Of a DNA stretch of 64,000 bases, positions 36,982 through 44,162 are shown one piece after another. The notes beneath the pieces are model-generated. The model did not search any database. It worked only from the letters and a program-made list of their open reading frames with translations, and was not told the origin of the DNA. The translations under genes were made by a program, and so were the position numbers. The DNA is taken from contig CAVSBE010000001.1 in NCBI GenBank assembly GCA_963726135.1, positions 248,001 to 312,000 of the forward strand. The letters are read 5' to 3'. Numbering within the stretch: position 1 is the stretch's first letter; every line of letters starts with the position of its first letter. Source of the stretch: Bog-473 sp963726135. Lineage in GTDB: Bacteria > Actinomycetota > Acidimicrobiia > Acidimicrobiales > RAAP-2.

Positions 36982-37301
36982 GCCCCGGCGAGCGGGATGT
37001 CCGCGATGCGCCGGGAGATACGACCGATGAGGCCGGAGCAGCACTGGGCCCACGTTCGCTCGCCGGCCAACCAGAGCCAGACCTCACGCCGGTATCCGAG
37101 CACCACCAGGCGGAACGCGTCTTCGTCAAGGCCGGTCGAGGCCAGAAACCGCCAGCGCGCCCAGAGCCAGGGCACAACGCCTTCGTCGTCCGTCAACACG
37201 TCCTCGAGCTCCCGCCCGCCGAGGGCGGCAGCGAGCCAGCCCTCGGCCCGCGCCGCGGGTTCGTCGGGCACGTGCAGCACGGGCACGGTGGCCACGGTCA
37301 A
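36978..37301 (-). CDS. Small protein of unknown function in sulfite operon
   Basis: A 107-residue soluble protein with several tryptophans (VVPWLWARWRF, EVWLWLAGERTWAQCCSGLI). Start ATG overlaps the stop of the FrhB-like gene by four bases (ATGA), and its own stop overlaps the ABC gene start, so it is translationally coupled on both sides. Its family is not recognised; position suggests a helper of the sulfite-reducing system. Confidence 0.65.
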   Translation of the reverse strand: MTVATVPVLHVPDEPAARAEGWLAAALGGRELEDVLTDDEGVVPWLWARWRFLASTGLDEDAFRLVVLGYRREVWLWLAGERTWAQCCSGLIGRISRRIADIPLAGA

Positions 37302-38569
37302 TGGCGGATGTAGACCGGCTGGCGGTCCGTGCCGTCGTAGGCGCGCACGTGCTCTTCGAATTCGATGAACAGCGGTGCGTCGGGATCGAGTTTCCGTTGG
37401 AGGGTGCGGTTGGCGATCTTCTTGTCCAACGCATCGAGACGCAAGAGGGCGGCCGGATCATCGAGCCCTCGCACGTCGAGCTTCGAGCGGGCGGCCTGGA
37501 AGGCAAGACGACCGCGCTCGGTCCGGATGATGACACTCGTCCAGCCGTTCATGGAGCCGACGCTGCCGACCGCGATGTCAGCCGAGCGGCCGAGGAAGTC
37601 GGCACACTCGTCACAACCCTTGAGCGCTGCACCGTGAAAGTCCTTGACTGGTTCGTCCACGGCGAGCTCGCCGTCGCGGTACTCGACGATCATCCGCCCG
37701 CGGATGACATCCATCTTCGAGACCCGGTCCAGATCGACGCCGCGCCTGTCGCGCAGCTCCCGCAGCGTCAACGCCTCGTAATCGAAGTTCTTCGTGCACA
37801 TGAGCGCGATGGTCAGCACGACCGCGTCGACCCGGTGCACCCCTGTAGGCCAGCGGCGCGCCTGCATCGCCCGCAGCCCCTGCACCTCGCATGGCGTGCC
37901 GACCACCGCAATGCGCGGCTTGGGCGGCAGGCTGTACCGCGACAGATCCAACTCGGCCAGCGCCATCGTCTGGTTGTAGAAGCTCCCCGAAGCGGCCCTG
38001 ACCTCATCGGCCGTGGTGGCGATGGTGGCGATGCCCTTCCACTGCTCGTCAGGATCGGAACTCGGCTTGGACACGAGGGCGCCGTCGATCTCGCCCGCCG
38101 CCAGGAGACCGATCAGGAGTGCGCTGACTGCACCGCCGTCTTGCACGTCGTCCAACTGCGCACTGGCCCGGACCGCGTAGGACTCCACGACGGCACCGAG
38201 CCCGTCCTCCGGCGGGCCGCCGCTGATCTTCCAGTACGTGTCCGATGAGTCCGAGCGGACCTGGGCCGGTTGGACCTCGGCGTCTTCGCCGGCCGGGGTC
38301 GTCGACGGTGGCCACAGTGCCTCGTACCGGAGGCCGCCACGAGGGCAGAAGTCCCAGCACAGCGAGCAACCGGTGCACATCTTGACCAACTCGGGCAGGT
38401 TCGTGTCCTCGTCGATGCCGATGGAGTTCGAGGGGCAGACGGCGACGCAGGTGCCGCACTGGATACACCGCTCGGCGTGGATCACACCGGCCTCGAGCTC
38501 CCAGAACCACACCTTGCCCGGGGGCTCGGTGATCCCGTTCATCTGCTCCCGCAGGCGGTAGCGCTTCAC
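37298..38569 (-). CDS. FrhB-family iron-sulfur flavoprotein (F420/ferredoxin-type), candidate donor for SirA
   Basis: A 423-residue protein. Two ferredoxin clusters occupy the start: CIQCGTCVAVCP (residues 35-46) and CTGCSLCWDFCP (66-77), each C-x2-C-x2-C-x3-C. The rest is the coenzyme F420 hydrogenase/dehydrogenase beta-subunit fold: VQDGGAVSALLIGLL, VVGTPCEVQGLRAM, CTKNFDYEALTLRELRD and SADIAVGSVGSMNGWTSVII. Such proteins carry FAD and oxidise F420H2 or exchange electrons with ferredoxin. Its ATG overlaps the stop of sirA by 4 bases (ATGA), so the two are made together. In the methanogen enzyme Fsr an FrhB-like domain is fused to a sulfite reductase; here the parts are separate genes. Confidence 0.87.
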   Translation of the reverse strand: MKRYRLREQMNGITEPPGKVWFWELEAGVIHAERCIQCGTCVAVCPSNSIGIDEDTNLPELVKMCTGCSLCWDFCPRGGLRYEALWPPSTTPAGEDAEVQPAQVRSDSSDTYWKISGGPPEDGLGAVVESYAVRASAQLDDVQDGGAVSALLIGLLAAGEIDGALVSKPSSDPDEQWKGIATIATTADEVRAASGSFYNQTMALAELDLSRYSLPPKPRIAVVGTPCEVQGLRAMQARRWPTGVHRVDAVVLTIALMCTKNFDYEALTLRELRDRRGVDLDRVSKMDVIRGRMIVEYRDGELAVDEPVKDFHGAALKGCDECADFLGRSADIAVGSVGSMNGWTSVIIRTERGRLAFQAARSKLDVRGLDDPAALLRLDALDKKIANRTLQRKLDPDAPLFIEFEEHVRAYDGTDRQPVYIRH

Positions 38570-40302
38570 GGCGAGACGGCCTCCGCCGTGGCGGCCAACG
38601 TCGACCGGAGATCGTCGGGAGAGGTGCGCCGCGCCCAGCGATGGAAGGGCTCACCCGGCCGGTGCTCGTCGCGGAAGCGGGAGACCACCCGGAGCAGGGC
38701 GTCGGGCACTCGCTCGACTGGCAGTGCGCCGACGACCCAGTCGATGAACGCGGCGTCCGGGCCGAGCGACCCGCCCAACCCGATGTCCACCGCCTCCTCG
38801 ATGTGCTCGTCGACATGTGCGATGTCACCCCGGAACCCGATGTCAGCGATCTGGGGCTGCGCGCACGAGGCGGAGCAGCCGGAGAAGTGCATACGGATGA
38901 CTCCGGCGTCGTCACGTTGCGCGCCGGTGCCGTCGCCGGCGGATGAAAGCTGGGCATCGAGGGTGCGCGCCCACTTGACGGCGCGCTCCTTGGTCTCGAC
39001 GACGGCGAAGCGGCAGAATTCGGAGCCGGTGCAGGCGACGACGCCGCGCTCGAAGGGTCCGGGGAACGGCGAGTACGTCTGCATCAGCGGCTCGGCCAGA
39101 ACGTCGTCGAGCCTCACCTCGGGCACACCGGACACGATGAAATTCTGGTCCGTGCCGATGCGCACGCCCCCGTCGCCGTACGTCTCCGCCAGCCGTGCCA
39201 ACTCTATGAGGTCCACGCCGTGCATCCTGCCCACGGGGACCGAGCAGCCCACGTAGAACAAGCCCGGCTGCTTCTGGGGGTGCACCCCGACGTGGTCCCC
39301 GCGGAACGCGGTGGTGAGCTCCCGGGCGGCGGGCGGCAACGGGAAGTTCGTCCGCTCCTCGAGAGCGGCGCGGAACCCCTCGGGGCCGAGTTCCTGCGCC
39401 AGGTAGCGCATCCGGGCCAGCCCGCGGTTCTCCCGGTTGCCGAGCTCTCCGAAGACCTGGGCCACGCCACGGCAGAGCTCGACGGCCTGATCGGGTCGGA
39501 TGAAGACGTCGACGTCAGAGGCCATCCGCTCCCCGTCGGAGAGTCCCCCGCCGATCAGCACGTTGAAACCGACCGTGCCGTCTGCTTGCTCGGCCGGCCA
39601 CAGCCCGATGTCGTTGATCTCGACCCGAGCGCAGTCCTCCGTGCAACCGGTGACGGCGATCTTGAACTTGCGCGGCATGTTGGCGTACTCCCGGTTACCG
39701 GTGAAGAAAGCCGAGATGGCCTGCGCGACCGGCAGCGCTTCGACGACCTCGTCCGTGTCGATGCCCGAGACCGGGCACGAGCAGACATTGCGCGCCGAGT
39801 CGCCGCACGCCTGGACCGTGGTCAACCCGACATCCCAGAAGCGCTGCCAAATACGCGGTACGTCTGCGATGCGGATCCAGTGCAGCTGAATGTCCTGCCT
39901 GGTCGTGAGGTCGGCGTAGCGGTTGCCGAAGACCGGACTGTCGTCGGGACCCTCGGCAAAGGCGTCCGCCGCCACACCGATCTCGCGCACCTGGGCTGCG
40001 GTCATCACGCCGCCGGGCACCTTGATCCGCATCATGAAGGCGTCGCCCCCTTGGCGCTGCGGGTACATGCCCACCCACTTGAGGCGTTCCATCTCGCCTG
40101 GCACCTTGGCGATGGAATCGGCACCCTGTTGGGAGTACGTGTCGATGACCGCCTGCGCCACCTCGAACGGATGCCGAGCGAGCTTCAGCTGCTCGACGGA
40201 GTTGAGCTCGCCGATGTTCCGGTACGGCCTGATGAACTTGAGCCCGCGGTCACGACGACCCCGGAACTCCATGCCGTAAGGGTTGTCGAGGTCACGCGGC
40301 AC
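38566..40302 (-). CDS. sirA: Assimilatory ferredoxin-type sulfite reductase (SirA/NirA family)
   Basis: From the GTG at 40302, which overlaps the cysH stop TAG, the protein has about 578 residues. It has the two half-repeats of the siroheme reductase family: the N-terminal FMMRIKVPGGVMTAAQVREI and TTRQDIQLHWIRIADVPRIW, then the C-terminal GMHG-like repeat. The [4Fe-4S]/siroheme cysteines appear twice, C-x5-C in ACTGSEFCRFA and C-x3-C in SGCSASCAQPQ; N-terminal GCTEDCARVEI and CGDSARNVCSC are structural counterparts. Its neighbours (cysH, cysD, cysN) favour sulfite over nitrite. It should reduce sulfite to sulfide with six electrons. A shorter ATG start at 40272 is possible. Confidence 0.9.
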   Translation of the reverse strand: MPRDLDNPYGMEFRGRRDRGLKFIRPYRNIGELNSVEQLKLARHPFEVAQAVIDTYSQQGADSIAKVPGEMERLKWVGMYPQRQGGDAFMMRIKVPGGVMTAAQVREIGVAADAFAEGPDDSPVFGNRYADLTTRQDIQLHWIRIADVPRIWQRFWDVGLTTVQACGDSARNVCSCPVSGIDTDEVVEALPVAQAISAFFTGNREYANMPRKFKIAVTGCTEDCARVEINDIGLWPAEQADGTVGFNVLIGGGLSDGERMASDVDVFIRPDQAVELCRGVAQVFGELGNRENRGLARMRYLAQELGPEGFRAALEERTNFPLPPAARELTTAFRGDHVGVHPQKQPGLFYVGCSVPVGRMHGVDLIELARLAETYGDGGVRIGTDQNFIVSGVPEVRLDDVLAEPLMQTYSPFPGPFERGVVACTGSEFCRFAVVETKERAVKWARTLDAQLSSAGDGTGAQRDDAGVIRMHFSGCSASCAQPQIADIGFRGDIAHVDEHIEEAVDIGLGGSLGPDAAFIDWVVGALPVERVPDALLRVVSRFRDEHRPGEPFHRWARRTSPDDLRSTLAATAEAVSP

Positions 40303-40982
40303 TAGGCGTGCAAGCCGCACTCGGACTTGTCGAGCCCGGACCAGCGCCCAGCGCGTGGGTCCTCCCCTTCGGCCACCGGGCGCGTCGTCGGCGCACAACC
40401 GATGGAGCGGTAGCCCTGGGAGACGAGCGGGTGCACCGGCAGCGCATGGTCGGCCAGGTACGACGTGATGTCGTCATCGGACCAGGTTGCCAGCGGGTTG
40501 ACCTTCACCAGTCCGAAAGAGTCATCCCAGCTGGCGATGGGAGCATCGGCACGGGTGGGGCCGTCCACGCGCTTGAGCGACGTGAGCCAGGCGCGCTTGC
40601 CGGCGATGGCCCGCCGCAGCGGCTCCACCTTGCGGAACCGGCAGCATTGCTCAGAGCCGCACGGGTGGGCCACCGCCTCGGGACCGGGCTTCGTCACCGT
40701 GAGGTTCAGTCCGTAGTGCGCTCGCACCTCGTCGACGAAGGACAGGGTCTCCGGGAAATGTGCCTCTGTGTCCAAGAAGACGACCTCAATTCCGGGCGCT
40801 ACCTTTGTGACCAGGTCGATGAGGACGATGTCCTCGAACGAGGCGGCGACGACGATGGAGTCGCCGAACGTCTCGACGGCCCAGCGGATGACGGCGCTGG
40901 CCGGTGCGGACTCGAATCCGTTGCTGATCACGGCGAGCTCGTCCAGGCTCAATCGCCGTTCGGTCACGTAGGTCTCGGCCAC
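40302..40982 (-). CDS. cysH: Adenylylsulfate (APS) reductase CysH, with one cluster cysteine replaced
   Basis: A 226-residue PAPS/APS reductase. Sulfonucleotide-binding parts are VVAASFEDIVLIDLV (P-loop-like), VFLDTEAHFPET and WLTSLKRVDGPTR. The iron-sulfur cysteines of the APS type are C113-C114 (EQCCRFRKVEP) and C196; the usual fourth, in GCAPC, is Thr here (GCAPTT). The catalytic cysteine is in KSECGLH (C222). Without a CysC kinase in the window, and with CysD/CysN making APS, the APS route is favoured. The gene diverges from cysD and starts the leftward operon; a palindromic operator lies 90 bases upstream. Confidence 0.9.
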   Translation of the reverse strand: MAETYVTERRLSLDELAVISNGFESAPASAVIRWAVETFGDSIVVAASFEDIVLIDLVTKVAPGIEVVFLDTEAHFPETLSFVDEVRAHYGLNLTVTKPGPEAVAHPCGSEQCCRFRKVEPLRRAIAGKRAWLTSLKRVDGPTRADAPIASWDDSFGLVKVNPLATWSDDDITSYLADHALPVHPLVSQGYRSIGCAPTTRPVAEGEDPRAGRWSGLDKSECGLHA

Positions 40983-41070
40983 CGATCCTCACTTTCCTCG
41001 AGGCGATCGGGCCTTTCGGGGGCCCGCCGCCGGCGCTTGACGCCCGTCCGAATGCAGGCTTTAGTATACA

Positions 41071-41085
41071 TGACCAAAATGGTCA
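41071..41085. promoter_or_regulatory. Palindromic operator between cysH and cysD
   Basis: TGACCAAAATGGTCA, a perfect inverted repeat with 6-base arms (TGACCA/TGGTCA) and a 3-base centre. It is 18 bases before the cysD ATG and 88 bases before the cysH ATG. TAGTAT at 41062-41067 may be a -10 box overlapping it. The form suits a dimeric regulator, for example of the Rrf2/CymR kind, which senses sulfur; this is inferred. Confidence 0.6.
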
Positions 41086-41103
41086 AGATTCAGAAGAGGC
41101 CCC

Positions 41104-42105
41104 ATGGACACCGCCGCCGCATTCCATAACCCACAGGACCGCCCCCTCGTGAGCCCGAACGCGGGCCGATCCGGGGGCTCGGTGACCGCCCTGGTCAGGC
41201 CCGTCGAGCACCCGCTCGGCCATCTCGATCTCCTGGAGTCCCTGGCCATCTTCATCGTCCGCGAGGTCGCCGCCGAATCGGAGCGGCCGGTCCTCCTTTT
41301 CAGCGGGGGGAAGGACTCCGCCGTGCTGCTGCACCTCGCGGCCAAGGCCTTCAAGCCGGGGCGCATCCCGTTCCCCGTCCTGCACGTCGACACCGGCCAC
41401 AACTTCCCCGAGGTCCTCGCGTACCGGGACGCGCAGGTCGAGGCCGAGGGCGCGCGACTTCTGGTCGCCCGGGTGCAGGACTCCATCGACCAGGGGCGGG
41501 TGGCCGATCCCGGGCGGACGGCGTCGCGCAACCGTCTCCAGACCACGACGCTGCTCGACGCCATCAACGCCCATGGATTCGACGCCGCTTTCGGAGGTGC
41601 TCGAAGGGACGAGGACAAAGCCAGAGCCAAGGAACGCGTCCTTTCGTTCCGCGATTCCTTCGGCCGGTGGGACCCCAAGGCACAGCGTCCCGAGCTGTGG
41701 CAGCTCTATCAGGGCAGCGTGCGCACCGGCGAGCACCTCCGCGCCTTCCCCCTCTCGGACTGGACGGAGCTGGACATCTGGCAGTACATCCGCCGCGAAC
41801 GCATTGAGCTCCCTGCCATCTACTACGCCCACGAGCGTGAAGTCATTGAGCGCGACGGCATGCTGCTCGCACTCAGCGAATGGGTCACCCCGCAGGCCGA
41901 CGAGGCTGTCCGCAAGGAGACGGTGCGGTTCCGCACCGTCGGCGATGCCACCTGCACCGGTGCCGTGCGCTCGGACGCCGACACGGTGGAGGAGATCATC
42001 CGCGAGATCTCGGCGTCACGGATATCGGAACGAGGAGCAACCCGGGCCGACGACCGCTTCTCCGAGACCGCCATGGAGGACCGCAAGCGCGAGGGGTACT
42101 TCTAG
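41104..42105 (+). CDS. cysD: Sulfate adenylyltransferase subunit 2
   Basis: A 333-residue PP-loop ATP pyrophosphatase. LLFSGGKDSAVLLHLA (SGGKDS) binds ATP; VLHVDTGHNFPEVLAYRDAQ and FDAAFGGARRDEDKARAKER are typical of CysD; the C-terminus KREGYF is the family's end. With CysN it forms APS from sulfate and ATP. cysN starts 4 bases after its stop. The ATG at 41104 follows the operator and GAAGAGG. Confidence 0.94.
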   Translation: MDTAAAFHNPQDRPLVSPNAGRSGGSVTALVRPVEHPLGHLDLLESLAIFIVREVAAESERPVLLFSGGKDSAVLLHLAAKAFKPGRIPFPVLHVDTGHNFPEVLAYRDAQVEAEGARLLVARVQDSIDQGRVADPGRTASRNRLQTTTLLDAINAHGFDAAFGGARRDEDKARAKERVLSFRDSFGRWDPKAQRPELWQLYQGSVRTGEHLRAFPLSDWTELDIWQYIRRERIELPAIYYAHEREVIERDGMLLALSEWVTPQADEAVRKETVRFRTVGDATCTGAVRSDADTVEEIIREISASRISERGATRADDRFSETAMEDRKREGYF

Positions 42106-42109
42106 ACCC

Positions 42110-43429
42110 ATGACGACGTTGCCCGGCTCGCCGCCGGCCGGCGGCTCCGAGCTCGGCGCAGACACCATGGATCTCCTGCGGTTCGCCACCATCGGATCGG
42201 TCGACGACGGCAAGAGCACCCTGATCGGCCGACTGCTCTTCGACACCCGGCAGCTGTTCGACGATCAGCTCACGGCCATTGAGACTGCGTCGGAACGACG
42301 CGGGCTCGGCGAGGTCGATCTTTCCTTCGTCACCGACGGCCTGCGCGCCGAGCGGGAGCAGGGAATCACCATCGACGTGGCCTACCGCTACGCCGCCACG
42401 CCGCATCGTAAGTTCGTGATCGCCGACTGCCCGGGCCACGTCCAGTACACCCGCAACATGGCGACCGGCGCCTCGACGGCCGACCTGGCGCTCGTCCTCG
42501 TCGACGCGACCTCGGGGTTGCGCGAACAGTCGCGACGCCACATCTGTATCGCCGCGCTGCTCGGGGTCGATCAGCTCGTGGTCTGTGCCAACAAGATGGA
42601 CCTCGTCGGTTGGGACCGCTCCGCCTACCAGAGCATCGTGGACGAAATGGAGGCGCTGGCACGCCGGCTCGGAATCTCCTCGTGCACGGTGATCCCGATA
42701 TCTGCGTTGCATGGCGACAACGTCGTCGCTCGCTCCGAGGCCGCACCGTGGTTCGACGGGCCCACCGTGCTCGACGCCCTCGAGTCGGCTCAGGCGGGCG
42801 GGTGGGCCGCCCAGCACGGTGTCGACCGGGGCAGCGGGGCTCGGCTTCCGGTGCAGTGGGTGCTCCGCCAGCCAGGCGGGGGGCGCACCTACGCCGGCAT
42901 GGTGAACGGAGGGCCCTTCCGCGTCGGTGACCCGGTCGTGGTCCTCCCCCAGGGAGCGCGCACGACGGTACGTGCCATCGAGACGGCGGACGGACCGCTC
43001 CAGCGCGCCGAAGTCGGCCTGTCTGTGTCGGTCCGCCTGGCCGATCACCTCGACGTGTCCCGCGGCGACCTCATCGCGGCCGCGGAAGGTGCGCCCGAGG
43101 TGACCGACGCTTTCGAAGCGACCGTGTGCTGGTTCCAGGACCGCCCACTCACTGCGGGCGACCGCCTCAAGATCAAGCACACGACGCGGGTCACGCCTGT
43201 CGTCGTCGAAGGCGTGACCGGCACCTTCGACGTCAACGACCTCCGGATTGTCGAGGCGAATGAGCTACGCGAGAACGACATCGGGGTCGTGAAGCTGCGC
43301 ACCGCCACACCGCTGGCGGTCGACCCCTACGAGGCCGATCGCATCACGGGGAGCTTCGTCCTGATCGACGAGCAGACCTTCGCCACGATTGCCGCCGGCA
43401 TGGTCGGGCCTCCCCGGCTCCATGACTGA
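42110..43429 (+). CDS. cysN: Sulfate adenylyltransferase subunit 1 (GTPase)
   Basis: A 439-residue GTPase of the EF-Tu type: FATIGSVDDGKSTLIGRLLF (G1), GITIDVAYRY (G2), DCPGHVQYTRNM (G3), NKMD (G4), and a C-terminal two-barrel region with IKHTTRVTPVVVEGV. It lacks an APS kinase (CysC) extension, so the product is APS, which fits an APS-type CysH. The ATG at 42110 is preferred over the much longer upstream frame that overlaps cysD. Confidence 0.94.
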   Translation: MTTLPGSPPAGGSELGADTMDLLRFATIGSVDDGKSTLIGRLLFDTRQLFDDQLTAIETASERRGLGEVDLSFVTDGLRAEREQGITIDVAYRYAATPHRKFVIADCPGHVQYTRNMATGASTADLALVLVDATSGLREQSRRHICIAALLGVDQLVVCANKMDLVGWDRSAYQSIVDEMEALARRLGISSCTVIPISALHGDNVVARSEAAPWFDGPTVLDALESAQAGGWAAQHGVDRGSGARLPVQWVLRQPGGGRTYAGMVNGGPFRVGDPVVVLPQGARTTVRAIETADGPLQRAEVGLSVSVRLADHLDVSRGDLIAAAEGAPEVTDAFEATVCWFQDRPLTAGDRLKIKHTTRVTPVVVEGVTGTFDVNDLRIVEANELRENDIGVVKLRTATPLAVDPYEADRITGSFVLIDEQTFATIAAGMVGPPRLHD

Positions 43430-43441
43430 ACCGTCGGCGCC

Positions 43442-44062
43442 TTGACCTTCTACCCCGTCTCCCTCGACGTTGCGGGTCGCCCCTGCCTCGTCGTCGGCGG
43501 CGGTCCCGTTGCCGCCCGCAAGGCGCGCGCCCTCCTCGGATGTGATGCCACGGTCACGGTGATCGCACCGACGTTGAGCGACGACCTGGAGGCCCTCGTG
43601 CCGTCGCTGCACGCTCTCGAGCGACGCTGCTACGAGCACGGCGACGCGACGGCGTTCCGGCTCGTGGTCACGGCCACCGGTCGCCCCGAGGTGGACGGCG
43701 CCGTCTACGCCGACGCCGAGGGCGCCGGCGTGTGGGTCAACAGTGCCGATGACCGCGCCCACTCGTCTTTCATCCTCCCCGCGGTCCACCGCGACGGTGC
43801 GGTGACCGTTGCGGTGTCGACCGGAGGGCTGAGCCCGGCGCTGGCCTCATGGCTTCGGACCCGGCTCGCCGCTCAGTGTGGCGAGAACTTGGGAACCCTG
43901 GCCCAGATGCTGGCAGAGGCGCGCCGGCAGCTCCAGGAGGCGGGTCGCCGCAGCGACTCGGTTGACTGGGCGGGAATGCTCGACGGCCCGCTCCCCGAGC
44001 TCGTGCAGTCGGGTGACCTGGACAACGCCCAGGCAATTGTGCGTGCCGCGGTGGGCCGTTAG
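43442..44062 (+). CDS. Precorrin-2 dehydrogenase / sirohydrochlorin ferrochelatase (siroheme synthesis)
   Basis: A 206-residue protein of the CysG N-terminal (Met8) type. PCLVVGGGPVAARKARALLG is the NAD-binding loop; VVTATGRPEVDGAVYADAEG and GVWVNSADDRAHSSFILPAV are the dimer/active-site motifs. It makes siroheme from precorrin-2 (dehydrogenation and iron insertion), the cofactor of SirA. The start is a TTG at 43442 with no strong ribosome site, 13 bases after cysN; coupling is likely. The rest of the pathway (uroporphyrinogen methyltransferase) is not in the window. Confidence 0.85.
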   Translation: MTFYPVSLDVAGRPCLVVGGGPVAARKARALLGCDATVTVIAPTLSDDLEALVPSLHALERRCYEHGDATAFRLVVTATGRPEVDGAVYADAEGAGVWVNSADDRAHSSFILPAVHRDGAVTVAVSTGGLSPALASWLRTRLAAQCGENLGTLAQMLAEARRQLQEAGRRSDSVDWAGMLDGPLPELVQSGDLDNAQAIVRAAVGR

Positions 44063-44104
44063 TCCTTTCACCCCTGTCGGGCCTCTCAGCGCTTGCCCAT
44101 ATTT
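44060..44104 (+). promoter_or_regulatory. Shared bipartite upstream motif (giant protein 1)
   Basis: TAGTCCTTTCACCCCTGT at 44060-44077 and CATATT starting at 44098. The second giant protein gene has TAGTCCTTTAGCCCCTGT and CATATT with the identical spacing of 38 bases. It overlaps the stop codon of the siroheme gene. Confidence 0.5.
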
Positions 44105-44162
44105 AAGGCGCAGACAAGTAGACCGCGGCGTCCGGTGCCGTGCGGGTTCTGAGGGGGACACG

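Noticed and set aside
39220..40305. Plus-strand frame of 361 residues
   Set aside because: Antisense to sirA; the other strand has both iron-sulfur/siroheme motifs.
40983..41103. Riboswitch upstream of the sulfate genes
   Set aside because: The 121-base region has only the palindrome and a -10-like box; no conserved SAM or other riboswitch core is recognisable.
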